Shown here: piece by piece, positions 54,301 to 64,000 of the stretch
Layout of the letters: each line of letters begins with the position of its first letter
Numbering within the stretch: position 1 is the first letter of the stretch
From: Microvelia longipes
Lineage: Eukaryota > Arthropoda > Insecta > Hemiptera > Veliidae
DNA length: 64,000 nucleotides
Direction: 5' to 3'
NCBI GenBank assembly: GCA_018340805.1
Contig: JACMZG010001870.1
Location: forward strand, 50,623,720 to 50,687,719
Notes under the pieces: model-generated
What the model saw: the letters and a program-made list of their open reading frames with translations, nothing else
The model's database searches: none
Told to the model about the DNA's origin: nothing
Position numbers and translations under genes: made by a program

Positions 54301-57300
54301 TGGAGGTCCAGAAGTTCCGACTAAATTCACCCTGAAAACTCCCAAAGGGACTCGAGACTACGGACCTCAACAAACTGCCCTTAGAAATAGTGTGCTCAAT
54401 AAAATTATCCAAGTTTTTAATAAACATGGAGCTGAAACTATAGACACTCCTGTCTTTGAGTTGAAGGTAATTCACATTGTTTCATAATATTTTGCAAATG
54501 TACTTAAACATTACTGATATGTACAGTTCATAGAGTAATATAGTAAAACTATAACAGTGCTACAGTTATATTAATAATAATAATAATATTTAAGATAATA
54601 AAAAAAAAATTGTACTTCAAGAAACTTGACTCATATAGTCCGTTCTACAATTCACAGCTCTAAGAGTGTGAACTGCAAACCAAACATAATAATAATAATC
54701 CTTGTTTAGAGTCCTAAGTTCATCAAATGAAGTGAAATCTAAAGTTGGTGATAATTTGTTTAAACAAGTATGGTATAAGCTGAGGGTTTAACATAGGCAC
54801 CATATAATATTAATAATATTTAAAACTGTATTTTCAGTGTACTTGATTTGTGTTTTAACATCCTCAGAGGCAGGCGGCTCACAGTTATCAGAGGGTGTCG
54901 TTAGATTTGTGTGCCTTCCTATCTCCTATTATAGGGGGGGGGGGCATTGTAATTAGAAAAAAAATTAGCACCCTGTTTTTTAATCAATAAGTTCATTTCA
55001 GTACCTACAGTGCATCTTAGCATGTTAGCATCTCAAATCCTGAAATCCTGTGCAACAGAGAATACATTGAACCTAAAAGGCAGACTTCAGAAAAATATTA
55101 TTTATGTTGATTGCAGGAAGTACTTACAGGGAAATATGGGGAGGACTCAAAACTTATCTATGATCTTAAAGATCAAGGAGGCGAGATACTGAGTCTTAGA
55201 TACGATCTGACTGTCCCGTTTGCCAGGTACTTAGCTATGAACAAAATCAGTAATATCAAGAGGTACCAGATTGCCAAAGTGTACCGGAGAGATAATCCTG
55301 CCATGACTAAGGGAAGATACAGAGAGTTTTACCAGTGTGTGAGTATTCCATCTATAGAATCTAGTATTTCATAACTCTTTTGACGGGGAGGGAACATCTC
55401 ACCTATAGCAGGATTACACAAACATCAGAACCCCGCTGACCCCCTTTGTTGGACCTCCTTTAGTTGTTAACCCCTCTCCCCCTACAAATCCTTAATAGTG
55501 TACACTCATATTTAACCTTCCTGCGTTTAACGTTTTGATTTGTGGTACGAGAGGCAGCTCGATAAACTTGCATCAGGTCAGGATAAAGCTTGAAAAATTA
55601 GTGTATATTTTATATGAGTTAATCATGACGGTTTTACCATCAACTGAATGCTTTATCTTTCCTGAATATCTTCAGAGGTCTATGATGAAATGACAAAAAA
55701 CAAATTTAATAAATGAGAAGATTATAATTTTTAAAAATCAACTCTTGTAATTCATATAAAATGTCCTGTTATTTAAGACATTTAAAATAATTTAAAATGT
55801 CTTTTTATTTAAAATCATAAATAAAGTTAAATTTTTATTTAACTTATTTATTGATAGATTTTAAATAAAATTATGATTTTATTTAAAATCATAATTTTTA
55901 CTTTTCCTCATTCATACTGTAGGTATATAAGACAAGTATTGTGATTGCAAAAATATCCAAAACCGGGATGAAACCGGAATTATCCGTTTCAGGTGTTTGT
56001 GTTTTAAGGCCTCCTTAATGGTTTTGGCAAAGTTATCTGTCTGCATGTGTGTGTGTCTGTTATCATTGTAGCACCTAGTGTATTTATGCTAGAAAGTTGA
56101 AATTTTGTACAGAAATCAGACTACTGCTGTAGTTGTGCTATTCGGAAAAAAACTTTTTTTATGACGTCGTTAACTAAAAAAATAATAATGACTCAGCAAA
56201 AATAAAAAATAAATAAATCATGGAAAAATTATGCGATCGGATTGAGATTTGGCACCCATGTGATTATGTATAAGACTAACATATGTGCCAAGTTTCATCT
56301 CATGATCAGCATTAGTTCAATTTTTATTGAATGACTTGTGTTTGTTTTTTAAAAAAATTGTAAAAAGCTGGGAAATGGTCCAGTTGAGTTGAAATTGGGT
56401 TATGTATATTATTACCTAATAAATAAGTACACTAAGTTTCTTTTCAATAGGACTAGTATATCCATGATTTTTGTTGGATCATACAAATTAAGCAGTATTG
56501 AGCATGGTCAGTGCTGTATGGGTGACTGCCGAGAATGATACGGATGCATTTACTATCTGAAGACGAGCGAAGTGAGTCCAAAGGCATGTTGCAGTATAAA
56601 TTTGTCAAACTGTATTTCTGAGGATGAGCGTAGCGAATCCGATGTAATGAGGAAAAGTTCTGAGGTACCCCATACCTGATTTGTATAACTTGTTTTCGGA
56701 CAAGTTATACAAAAATAACTTTTCCATGAAAAATTTCTTTTTTACCCATCGTTATTTTTTATTTCAACAAAAAGGAAGATAAATGCACTGTAATTGTAAA
56801 ACAGCCAACAGGATCTCAGCAATTAAAAGTGACCCCCAATTTTTCCATCTTTATACTTCAACAGAAAAATTGGATGATGAATATTTCCATTTACCAATAA
56901 AAACTTTATTATTTTTATGTATCCACAAAAAGGGAACTTTTACATAGGTTTGATTGGCTTTGCAGATAACATGATGATTGAGTAGGCAGTACTTGATGTT
57001 ATATTTTGAAACTTCTTTTTTGTGGAATTCCATAATTATTATTAGGAAAAGAACGACTTTAATTCTACAATGTTTTTTTTTTTTTTTTTTAAAAAAATAG
57101 GAACAATATATTTCAATCCATTTGGATCATCTTCAGAAAAAAAAATAAAACTACTAAAAAGCTACATCAACAATAAATAAAAAGCTATGAACAAATTAAC
57201 AGAAATAAACTTTAAAAGCCTATAACAAAGGTAAAGTATTTATAAAATATTTTGGTTTCAGGATTTTGACATAGCGGGGCAGTACGACGCGATGTTCCCC

Positions 57301-60300
57301 GAAGTGGAATGCCTTTGTGTTATGTCTGAAATACTCAACTCTCTTGACATCGGGAAGTTCGTTGTTAAAATTAACCACAGGTCCATATTGGACGGCATAT
57401 TCGAAGCATGCAGTGTTCCTCAGGACAAGTTTAGAACCATTTGTTCTTCTGTTGATAAGTTAGATAAGGTTTGTCACCTGTTGTATCTTCTTTATTCATG
57501 TTTTCGCTTGATACACTAAATTCATTTATCTAATAATGTTAAAAAATAGCTCAAAGACTTATTTTCTAGAATTGCTTGAACAAATCACTTAACATTTAAA
57601 AAAAATGCACATAGTAGTTCTAAATGCACATATTTTTACTTTGAACAGTCTTTATAAAATATTAACTTTAACAATAGAACATCAAAGTGACATTAATATG
57701 CAATTTAATACTTGACTTTATATATTAATGACAAATGTTCATACAATTTTAAATATAAATTATATCAAAAATTAATTGTGAGTGTGTATGTATATATTTC
57801 TGTTGTTGGGCTCTCCAAACATTAGATAACACAAAATAAGAGCTGAGGACCATAGGAACTGATGCTAATGCCCCTGTCAACTGTGAGGTCAGCATCTAGG
57901 TTAACGGTTTTTTTGAGGCAGCCAATTTGGCGGCCTCTGACTGGTCTACCCCAGTCAGCGGTCTCTGCGACAGCAGCAGACGCGCAGTTTTTGTGAATTA
58001 GTGACGGGGTAAGCTGGAAATTTCCTAGTGTTAGTGAAATTTAGTCTAGCACTCCCTACACTCTGGCAGCATAAAGCTTTTTTTCTTTTTTTTGACCTTC
58101 CGAACAAAAAAAAATGTTATGTCAGGCTCTGTTGTTTCCCTAATAAATTAGTCATTCTAAAAGCTTTTGAAGAATGTCAAGATTCCATAGTAGAGGCATG
58201 TGACCTTAGTAAAGCTTTCGATTGTGTTTTACATAAAATTTTAATAGAGAAATTAAAGCACTATGGTATTCGTGGGATTACTCTGGACTTGATAACTTCG
58301 TATCTTTCTGACAGGCAACAAAAAACACACTACAATGGTTTTGATTCTGGCTTACTTGAAATGAAGCATGGAGTGCCTCAAGGCTCTGTAAGGCCCACTT
58401 TATTTATTCTTTACATAAATGATTTCCCAAAACTACAGCTAAGTATCAACTATGCAGATGACACCAACTTACTAATACAAGGATATGACTTAAAATTAAT
58501 AAAGGAAGCTTTGAAAGACGCGATATCGATAGTTAAAAGCCTGGTTCAATGCAAATAATTAATGCTAAATGAGAGTAAAAATCAAAACATTGTACTTACC
58601 TTAAAACGAAATGTTGACTCAGATGAACCTCTCAAGATACTTGGTGTTTACATTGATAGTAGTCTGACCTGGAAACCTCACTGTGTTGTCTTATCAAGCG
58701 ATTATCTACCGTTGTAATATTTACTGAGAAAACTGCAAACTCACTGGATACAGACACAGTTCATGTTTACTACAGCCATTTCCACTCTGTTATCAGTTAC
58801 TGTGTTACTGCTTGGGGTAATTCAACACTTGCCAGCGAAGTTTCATGGTTCAGAAGAAAGCTATCAGAGCTCTTTGTAGATCAAGTGGGACACTAGTTGC
58901 AGGAATACTTTAAAGACTTTGAAAATACTTACACTTACCATCTATCTTCATACTAGCTGCTGCAACTGAGATCCATAAGCAGTATGCGAATCTGGTTAGA
59001 AGCCATAACTACCTCACCAGAAACTACTCAAAATAAATTTACGCCACATAGACTGCAAATTACAGCTCTATCTTATACTTACGTTGGAATCAAAACACTC
59101 AATAAAATAAGTGATGCAACCATTGCTCTTCCAACAATGCATTTCAGAAATAAACTGAAAGAATATCTATGTACAAATGTTGTATATAGTGTTAGTGAAT
59201 TTTTAAATGGAAATTGTTTATTGTAATTTTTTTATCTTTGTTTTTTCTTAAATTGTTATAATTTTTATTTTTCTTCTCCTTTTGACAAGAACAAAACATT
59301 TGTAAAATGTACCTGTTTATTTTAAATATATTTATTTATTTTATTTATTTATTTAGATGGAAGGAAACACAGCGGAACATGACATGGTTGCATTTGTAGC
59401 ATAGCATTTTCCTCATTACATTCCTTTGTCTCTTTCACTACTATTCATGTTGTGAAATTTTATAGATCTAAAGTATATGTTATGTTAGCAAAATTTGCTG
59501 GCAAGAAACTATGTTATCTTTCATTTTTTTATGGTTTCAGTTAAGCTGGGAAGAAGTCAAAAAGGAAATGATGGAAGAGAAAGGATTGGATGAAGCGAGT
59601 GCAGATGCTATTGGTGTTTACGTGCGAGAGCACGCCACTGGTAGTGCCAATACTGACCTAGTCAACAAACTGCTGCAAGACTCCAAACTCTGTGCCAGCA
59701 AGACTGGCAAGGAAGGACTACAAGGCATCAAGACCCTGCTTGAATATAGCGACATATTTAATCTGAATGACGTCGTTAGCTTTGATCTGAGTCTGGCCAG
59801 AGGCCTCGACTATTACACTGGTGTTATATACGAGGCAGTCCTTATGGGTAACTAATAGTGATTATAATTAAGGAGAGTTGATAGATAACCTAGAAGAAGA
59901 AGAGAAGAACTTTATTGACTTCATTAGATACAAAAATTGCACAATAGAAAAAGTCAGAGAATTGCATTAAAAATAATAACAAAGAAAATAAATATACTTA
60001 TTAATGGTTTTTTACAAAATCGAACCACTCTTTGAGTGTGTAAAATGGTTTTTCTAATAACAAGGATTTTATTTCTTTTTTTAAAAAGATTGAGCTCAAT
60101 ATATTTTTATTAGAGGGAAGGGAGTTGATAATTAATTCCAAGAATTTTATGTCCCACTTCCGATTTACTTAAGCGATGAGAAGGAATCTCTAATATTTTT
60201 TTATTTTTAGTGTGGTACCCATGATAGTGACTTTTTACATTAAAGCTATTTAAATTAATTTTTATGTACAATAGTACATTATATATATATACATGTTATA

Positions 60301-63020
60301 AATGGTCATTAGGCCTTGCTTTTTAAATAGTCCTTTACAATGATCATCATGCTTAGCTTTAGTAATGATCCTGATGCATTTTATGTAGTTTATCATAGGT
60401 GAAAGAAAAGAGTATTCCCACAAAAATATATTTTTTGAGCATGAGGCCATCAACAGTGCCTACTTTTAGGATGTGATATATCAGCATTAGAGGCGTAATT
60501 AAGGGTTACTAGATCTTCTCCTTATGGCATGAACAGTGGGTGTTGAGTTGTGTTATTAAGTTCATACAGAGAATAGAAAAAGTTTTGACTAGTTAAAGTT
60601 GGGCTAAGATATTTTAGTCTCAGCCCAAGGCAAAGTTTTCAAGAGAATCAGAATAACTGTTGCAAAGAGACATGGTTCACAACTATTTTAAGGTAATTGA
60701 TATCTTTTGACAGTATAGTTTGACTAGGTTTGAATTAGCAAGTCATTGTTTGTGAAGCTATAGGTAATTTATGAATACTAGTCCTGCTTTGGAAGTATGG
60801 CTCGCCTTCAGAACAGTACAACTTTGGCAGTGCTCATAAATTATTCTTATTATTACATGCCAATCAGCTGTTTAATTTCAATTTCCTCTGGGTTTTCACT
60901 TTAGCTTATGCATTACAAGTCTGATGTTGGTTTTTGTACAGACGGAGAGAGTGGGGTAGGATCAGTAGCTGGCGGAGGAAGGTATGATAAACTAGTCGGC
61001 ATGTTTGATGCCAAGAACAAGGACGTGCCGTGTGTCGGCATGTCTATTGGAGTGGAACGCATATTCTCTGTCTTAGAAGCCAAACAAGAGAAGGTAAACT
61101 ATTCTGTGAACAAAGAGTTATTAAAAATTTTTTAAAAAAACCTCTATCCAAAAAAGGTATTCATAATGATGCCATAAACTTTCATGCATTCATAACTTTC
61201 ATGGCGTTCATAATTGCATTAGGTTATGCATTCATAAATGTTCATTCATCTAATAGCTTTCATGCCTGGGCGTCATAATGCATTGGTTATGAATGCATCA
61301 TAAACTTTCATGGCGTTCATAATGCATTAGGTATGAATGCATTCATAAACTCATTTCATGGGTTATGAATGCATTCATAAACTTTCATGGCGTTCATAAT
61401 TGCATTAGGTTATGAATGCATTCATAAACTTTCATGGCGTTCATAATTGCATTAGGTTATGAATGCATTCATAAACTTTCATGGCGTTCATAATTGCATT
61501 AGGTTATGAATGCATTCATAACCTAAAGGTTACTTTTAAGTTATGAATGCTAGTTTTTACAAGCATCTTTGTGGTAACTTTTGAATAAGCCTGAAAAAAG
61601 AGTTTTATTTAATCTATTGCTAGCTGCCGGTGCAAACCACCCGGGTATAATCTTACCCTCAGCCTTCACACTATCATATTGGAAAGATTATCTCTTTATA
61701 CATTTCTTTACTGTTTATAAGCTTCTGCGAGTGGAATAATGGAAATTTGAGAATTGATAAGAATTCTTTCAAGGCGGGGACTACCTGTTGTTACTATAAC
61801 CTTTAGATAGAGGGAATGTACATCTCCAACCACTGCTGACCACTGCTTGAATCTCCATTGTCCCTTGCTGAAATTTTGACAGCTTTTAAAATGTACAGAA
61901 AATTTAGTGTATAATAGTTATTTATGCAGCAAGGGAGTAAAGAATGCTATTATTTCCCTGAACAGTTAATTGGTTCTTTAAGGCGTTAGCCGAGGGAACC
62001 AAAAGTATTTAACTTCCGAGGCGCACCGAGGGCACCTTTAGCTGTGTTTAACTCCTGAGGCAAAGCCAAGGGAGTTATGACTATTAACTCCCATGTCGAA
62101 GCAGAGGAAGTTATGACTATTAACTCCCAAGTCGAAGCAGAGGGAGGTAATTGCTAGTGGGGGAATAGCCTTGTACTCCCAAGGTGCATACAAGATTTTA
62201 TCTCCAGACCTTGATTTTATTTTAATACGTTATGTTGTATTTTATTCTTTTTTTTGTTGGCTTGGACCTCCGTATAAATTTAGGGGAGCTGCCTCCAAAA
62301 ACAAAATTTTTTTTATTGCTCGGAGCAACTTCTTTTGACCTGAAACGGTTTTTTAGCTAATAAAAATAATTATTTTGGTCAGGGGGACCCCCCCCCCCCT
62401 TATAATTTTTGGGGGTGCCACCCCCTAGGAAAATTACAAAAAATTGATCGGTCACCTGTATAAATTTAAAGAATACCACTCCCCTAAAAAATTGGTATAA
62501 TTGGCTCTAATAACCCAATAATAGGAAACACTTTTCACTCCCAAGGGAGAAAAAGTTGCTTTTTACTGCCAAGAGAGTAAAAAGTGTTTTTTTTTTCTCC
62601 CTTGGGAGTGAAAAGTGTTTCTTTACTCCCTAAAAACTAGTCAATAAACTTTACATTATACACCGTCTGGAGATAAATATGTATTACAGTTAGAATAGTA
62701 AAACCATGGAGATTATGTTTCACTTACAATGGTCTAAATGATTAATCTAAATATTTACTAACTAAGTTTAAGGTTCAAACTGCTGTATGATTATACAGCA
62801 GTTTGAACCTTATGATGAGCCCATCTTAGCCACTCTATAAATGTAGAACAAACTAAGCACTTGGTGAAATATTTATCAATATTTATTAATATTTATGTAT
62901 TGGCAGGAGGGGAATAAGATTAGAACAACGCAGGTTGAAGTGTTTGTGGCCTCGGCTCAGAAAAACCTGGCTACCGAGAGAATGAAACTCATCAAATTAC
63001 TCTGGGACAATGATATCAAG
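48393..63020 (+). CDS. HARS1: histidyl-tRNA synthetase, cytosolic, C-terminus beyond window
   Basis: Class II aminoacyl-tRNA synthetase that charges tRNA-His. CDS exons: 48393-48485, 54245-54466, 55117-55338, 57262-57468, 59541-59847, 60942-61093, 62907-63020. All junctions are GT-AG and in phase, giving residues 1-439 (human 509). Order: WHEP-type helical domain (residues ~3-45, split by intron 1), [11 protein letters not shown] and motif 1 (~65-105), motif 2 ([20 protein letters not shown], ~161-180), His[13 protein letters not shown] (~335-346), AGGGRYD, motif 3 [11 protein letters not shown] (~385), then the start of the anticodon-binding domain ([14 protein letters not shown]). The ~70 missing residues are the rest of that domain. 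Start ATG is in AAAATGA. Insects usually make the mitochondrial form from the same gene; no alternative first exon was recognised. The 5.8-kb intron 1 is full of repeats. Confidence 0.96.
49457..49997 (-). pseudogene. unidentified two-exon coding remnant antisense in HARS intron 1
   Basis: Exon A (49997-49939) reads [19 protein letters not shown] and ends ATAAG|GTAATG. Exon B (49601-49457) follows the acceptor TGACTTCAG. Joined in phase, B reads [16 protein letters not shown], a TGA, then [11 protein letters not shown] and [13 protein letters not shown] before the final stop. One frame stays open across a 337-bp intron except for a single TGA, probably a mutated Trp codon. The product looks like the acidic C-terminus of a real protein. 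I cannot name the family. It may be a duplicated host gene fragment or a transposon-encoded protein. Confidence 0.4.
50400..51387. repeat. degenerate minisatellite, ~80-bp unit, HARS intron 1
   Basis: Repeated pairs of CCTAACTGGAAAAGGATCC and CTCTTTTTCCAGATTAGATG, about eight copies becoming poorer to the right, where C- and T-rich homopolymers appear (51,000-51,250). Unit lengths vary by many single-base indels, which may partly be sequencing error. Confidence 0.7.
51578..51960 (+). mobile_element. mariner-type MITE family 2, copy 3
   Basis: Left end CAGTTATTTTGGTTAAGAT (degraded), right end TTTAAACTAAACGATAGACTG followed by TA. 383 bp, part of the duplicated segment described at 48,875. 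The truncated sister copy starts at 49,058. Confidence 0.7.
51963..53165. other. HARS intron 1 interior, no element recognised
   Basis: No splice-flanked exon or transposon motif recognised. A 72-codon frame at 52,331-52,549 has no family resemblance that I can name and no coding context. A run of about ten G lies at 52,991. Confidence 0.4.
53166..53725 (-). pseudogene. mariner element with large internal deletion
   Basis: Inverted repeats GGTGTGTTTAAAAAGTATCG...and CGATACTTTTTCAACACACC bound 560 bp. The minus strand keeps the transposase N-terminus ([20 protein letters not shown], the start of the helix-turn-helix), fused in frame to the C-terminus ([20 protein letters not shown], with the last catalytic Asp). 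A stop follows KCFED. The middle of the DDD catalytic domain is gone, so it cannot be active by itself. TA flanks the left end; the right flank is TC. Confidence 0.8.
54690..54792 (+). mobile_element. SINE body fragment, HARS intron 2
   Basis: AATAATAATAATCCTTGTTT, then GAAATCTAAAGTTGGTGATA and GTATAAGCTGAGGG, matches part of the SINE at 25,872 in the same sense as shown there (so reverse orientation). Head missing or decayed. Confidence 0.5.
55905..56700 (+). repeat. repeat family X, uninterrupted copy, HARS intron 3
   Basis: Runs from CTTTTCCTCATTCATACTGT through GTAGTTGTGCTATTCGG to GGAAAAGTTCTGAGGTACCC. Colinear with 11,625-12,900 but lacking the palindromic insert. Confidence 0.75.
57070..57260 (-). 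mobile_element. Penelope-like or LINE 3' end remnant, HARS intron 3
   Basis: The minus strand reads CTGAAGATGATCCAAATGGA then TTGAAATATATTGTTCC and ends in a long A run (57,072-57,090 as T on plus). Stem ATCC/GGAT separates CTGAAGATG from GAAA, the hairpin motif seen at five other places. It lies close to the exon 4 acceptor. Confidence 0.45.
58163..59345 (+). pseudogene. LINE ORF2 fragment, HARS intron 4
   Basis: Same strand as HARS. Reverse transcriptase blocks in order: [74 protein letters not shown] (catalytic YADD), then after a stop [18 protein letters not shown] and [19 protein letters not shown]. It ends near a (TTTA)n tract at 59,330. 5'-truncated and broken by stops and frameshifts. 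A GC-richer stretch at 57,890-58,020 upstream is unexplained. Confidence 0.8.
59880..60270 (-). pseudogene. LINE 3' end, reverse orientation, HARS intron 5
   Basis: The minus strand reads [51 protein letters not shown] then stop. This is a typical LINE ORF2 C-terminus. It is followed by a ~110-bp 3' UTR ending AATAAAGTTCTTCTCTTCTTC. Confidence 0.65.
61140..61525. repeat. minisatellite, 47-bp unit, HARS intron 6
   Basis: About eight copies of TTATGAATGCATTCATAAAC followed by TTTCATGGCGTTCATAATTG and CATTAGG. The unit contains the palindrome ATGAATGCATTCAT. The first copies (from 61,155) carry deletions; the last three are almost identical. It starts 47 bp after the exon 6 donor. Confidence 0.9.
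61910..62670. repeat. repeat family R, longest copy, HARS intron 6
   Basis: Begins TAGTGTATAATAGTTATTTA and ends CATTATACACCGTCTGGAGA. The ends share a short inverted GTGTATAAT. It contains the CpG-rich tandem core (AACTCCTGAGGCAAAGCCAA, GGGAGTTATGACTATTAACT) and the CTCCCTTGGGAGTGAAAAGT block shared with 30,576-30,905. Confidence 0.7.
62770..62811. repeat. perfect 19-bp-stem hairpin, HARS intron 6
   Basis: AAGGTTCAAACTGCTGTAT, a 4-base loop GATT, then the exact reverse complement. It lies about 95 bp upstream of exon 7. Too short for a standard miRNA precursor. Could be a tip-to-tip transposon remnant or a recent small inversion duplication. Confidence 0.8.
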
Positions 63021-64000
63021 GTAATTGTAGATTACTCAAATCATTCAGTTAGACAGGTAACACAGGTACATTTAGCAGTGTATAAACTGTTTATACGTGA
63101 GTTTTGGGCGCTGCCAGTAAACTGTTTATACGTGAGTTTTGGGCGCTGCCAGTATTTGAATGGGATTTTTCAATACCTGCTTTCTGTAATCACCTGTGTT
63201 CTTTGACATAGCTGGGGCAACCAACTTCAGTCTAAAATAGAATTCTTCTGGAACCTTGATAAGAAGTAATGAAAAAAATTGGGTACAGGTATCTCAATCC
63301 TCAGTTAAGAAAAACTAGTTTTTACTATCCGAGAGGTCAACTATCCACTTATTATTGACCTGGCTTGATGCTTCCTAACAAACTGATCAGATAAAAACCA
63401 TGGATATACTACCCTTGATGGAATCTAAATTGTATAATGTTAGGGAGTTATCTTTGAAAAAAAGAAATTCGTGAGGGGGGGGGGGAGGGTGTCCAATTCC
63501 AAAATCTGTTTTCAGCAAAATTTTCAATAAACAGTTAAATTTTAAGTTTATTATTTTTTGCCGCAAAAAAAGTTCAAATATATGTTTTTTGGAGTGCTGA
63601 GTCGAATTAACACATTCCAAAGTCAATACGACCACTCTAAGTGACCAAAAAGTCGTAAAAACCATGGAAAATAACAGGAAACCAAAATAGCGGTCAGTTA
63701 AAAATAATTTTTGTTGGTAATGAGTGGGGTGTCATTTTTGATGTTTTTGGGGTGCTGAATCCAATAAAACCAGTTCGAAGTTGATAATACTACTCAAAGC
63801 TTGGGTTACCAGGTTTGAATCTTGGCACTGGTACTAATATTTTTATCATCTTATTTATTGAATTTAAGTTAATAATTTCAAAACAATTTTTTTTATTATA
63901 TAAAGGAATAAACGTGTGTCAAATTTGAACCTACAGTCTATCGCTTAGTTTAATAATCTTGACAGGTCAGTTTAGACACCACTGATTCTTAAGAAAAAAA
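63021..64000. other. HARS intron 7 (partial), with MITE family 2 end
   Basis: No further HARS exon is seen before the window ends. A 41-bp tandem duplication (GTAAACTGTTTATACGTGAG and GGGCGCTGCCAGT) lies near 63,080-63,160. At 63,595-63,850 is a segment resembling 44,690-44,900 (AAGTGACCAAAAAGT, CCAGTTCGAAGTTGATA). From 63,934 the left end of MITE family 2 (CAGTCTATCGCTTAGTTTAA, preceded by TA) runs off the window. Confidence 0.6.

Noticed and set aside
60901..60930. Alternative HARS exon 6 start after CACTTTAG
   Set aside because: Joining to exon 5 there gives an in-frame TGA after a few codons; the acceptor at 60941 restores the conserved [12 protein letters not shown] frame.

Overview
This window is AT-rich, intron-containing animal nuclear DNA, most likely from an arthropod and probably an insect. 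The evidence is its two recognisable host genes, together with R2-like, Penelope-like, mariner and hAT-like elements and tRNA-derived SINEs. I cannot name the species. About 30 exons and transposon relics were read by hand from splice sites and conserved motifs, because no long open frame exists.

The right half (27.9-63.0 kb) holds a divergent, head-to-head gene pair. On the minus strand, nine exons (47,635 down to 27,890) encode a complete 502-residue glycerol-3-phosphate acyltransferase of the GPAT3/GPAT4 type, an ER enzyme that starts glycerolipid synthesis. On the plus strand, seven exons (48,393 to 63,020) encode residues 1-439 of cytosolic histidyl-tRNA synthetase; its last ~70 residues lie beyond the window. 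The start codons are 757 bp apart, so the two genes probably share a promoter region, which contains a perfect TGACGTCA palindrome. Their functions are unrelated (lipid synthesis and translation).

The introns are packed with mobile DNA. GPAT intron 1 carries a nested stack: a LINE fragment broken by an 898-bp hAT-like element and by a SINE, each with a readable target-site duplication, all inside a pair of outer inverted repeats. Other introns carry a Penelope-like element with a GIY-YIG domain, foldback elements, minisatellites, a mariner deletion derivative, LINE relics and an unidentified two-exon coding remnant (49.5-50.0 kb).

The left part (1-27.8 kb) has almost no host coding sequence. 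It holds a MITE family with 8-bp target duplications, a 5'-truncated R2-like LINE inserted into one of those MITEs, a Crypton-like recombinase fragment, large palindromes, several minisatellites, long (TA)n tracts and a 3.4-kb satellite array with an 80-bp unit. The one host-gene candidate there is a two-exon, 56-residue double-membrane-span protein on the minus strand (22,487-23,031), which I could not identify.

No new multi-gene biological system is evident. The most unusual material is the nested transposon history, foldback palindromes with an empty site in the same window, a recurring hammerhead-like CTGA(T/A)GATG...GAAA hairpin at retroelement ends, and the candidate microprotein gene.
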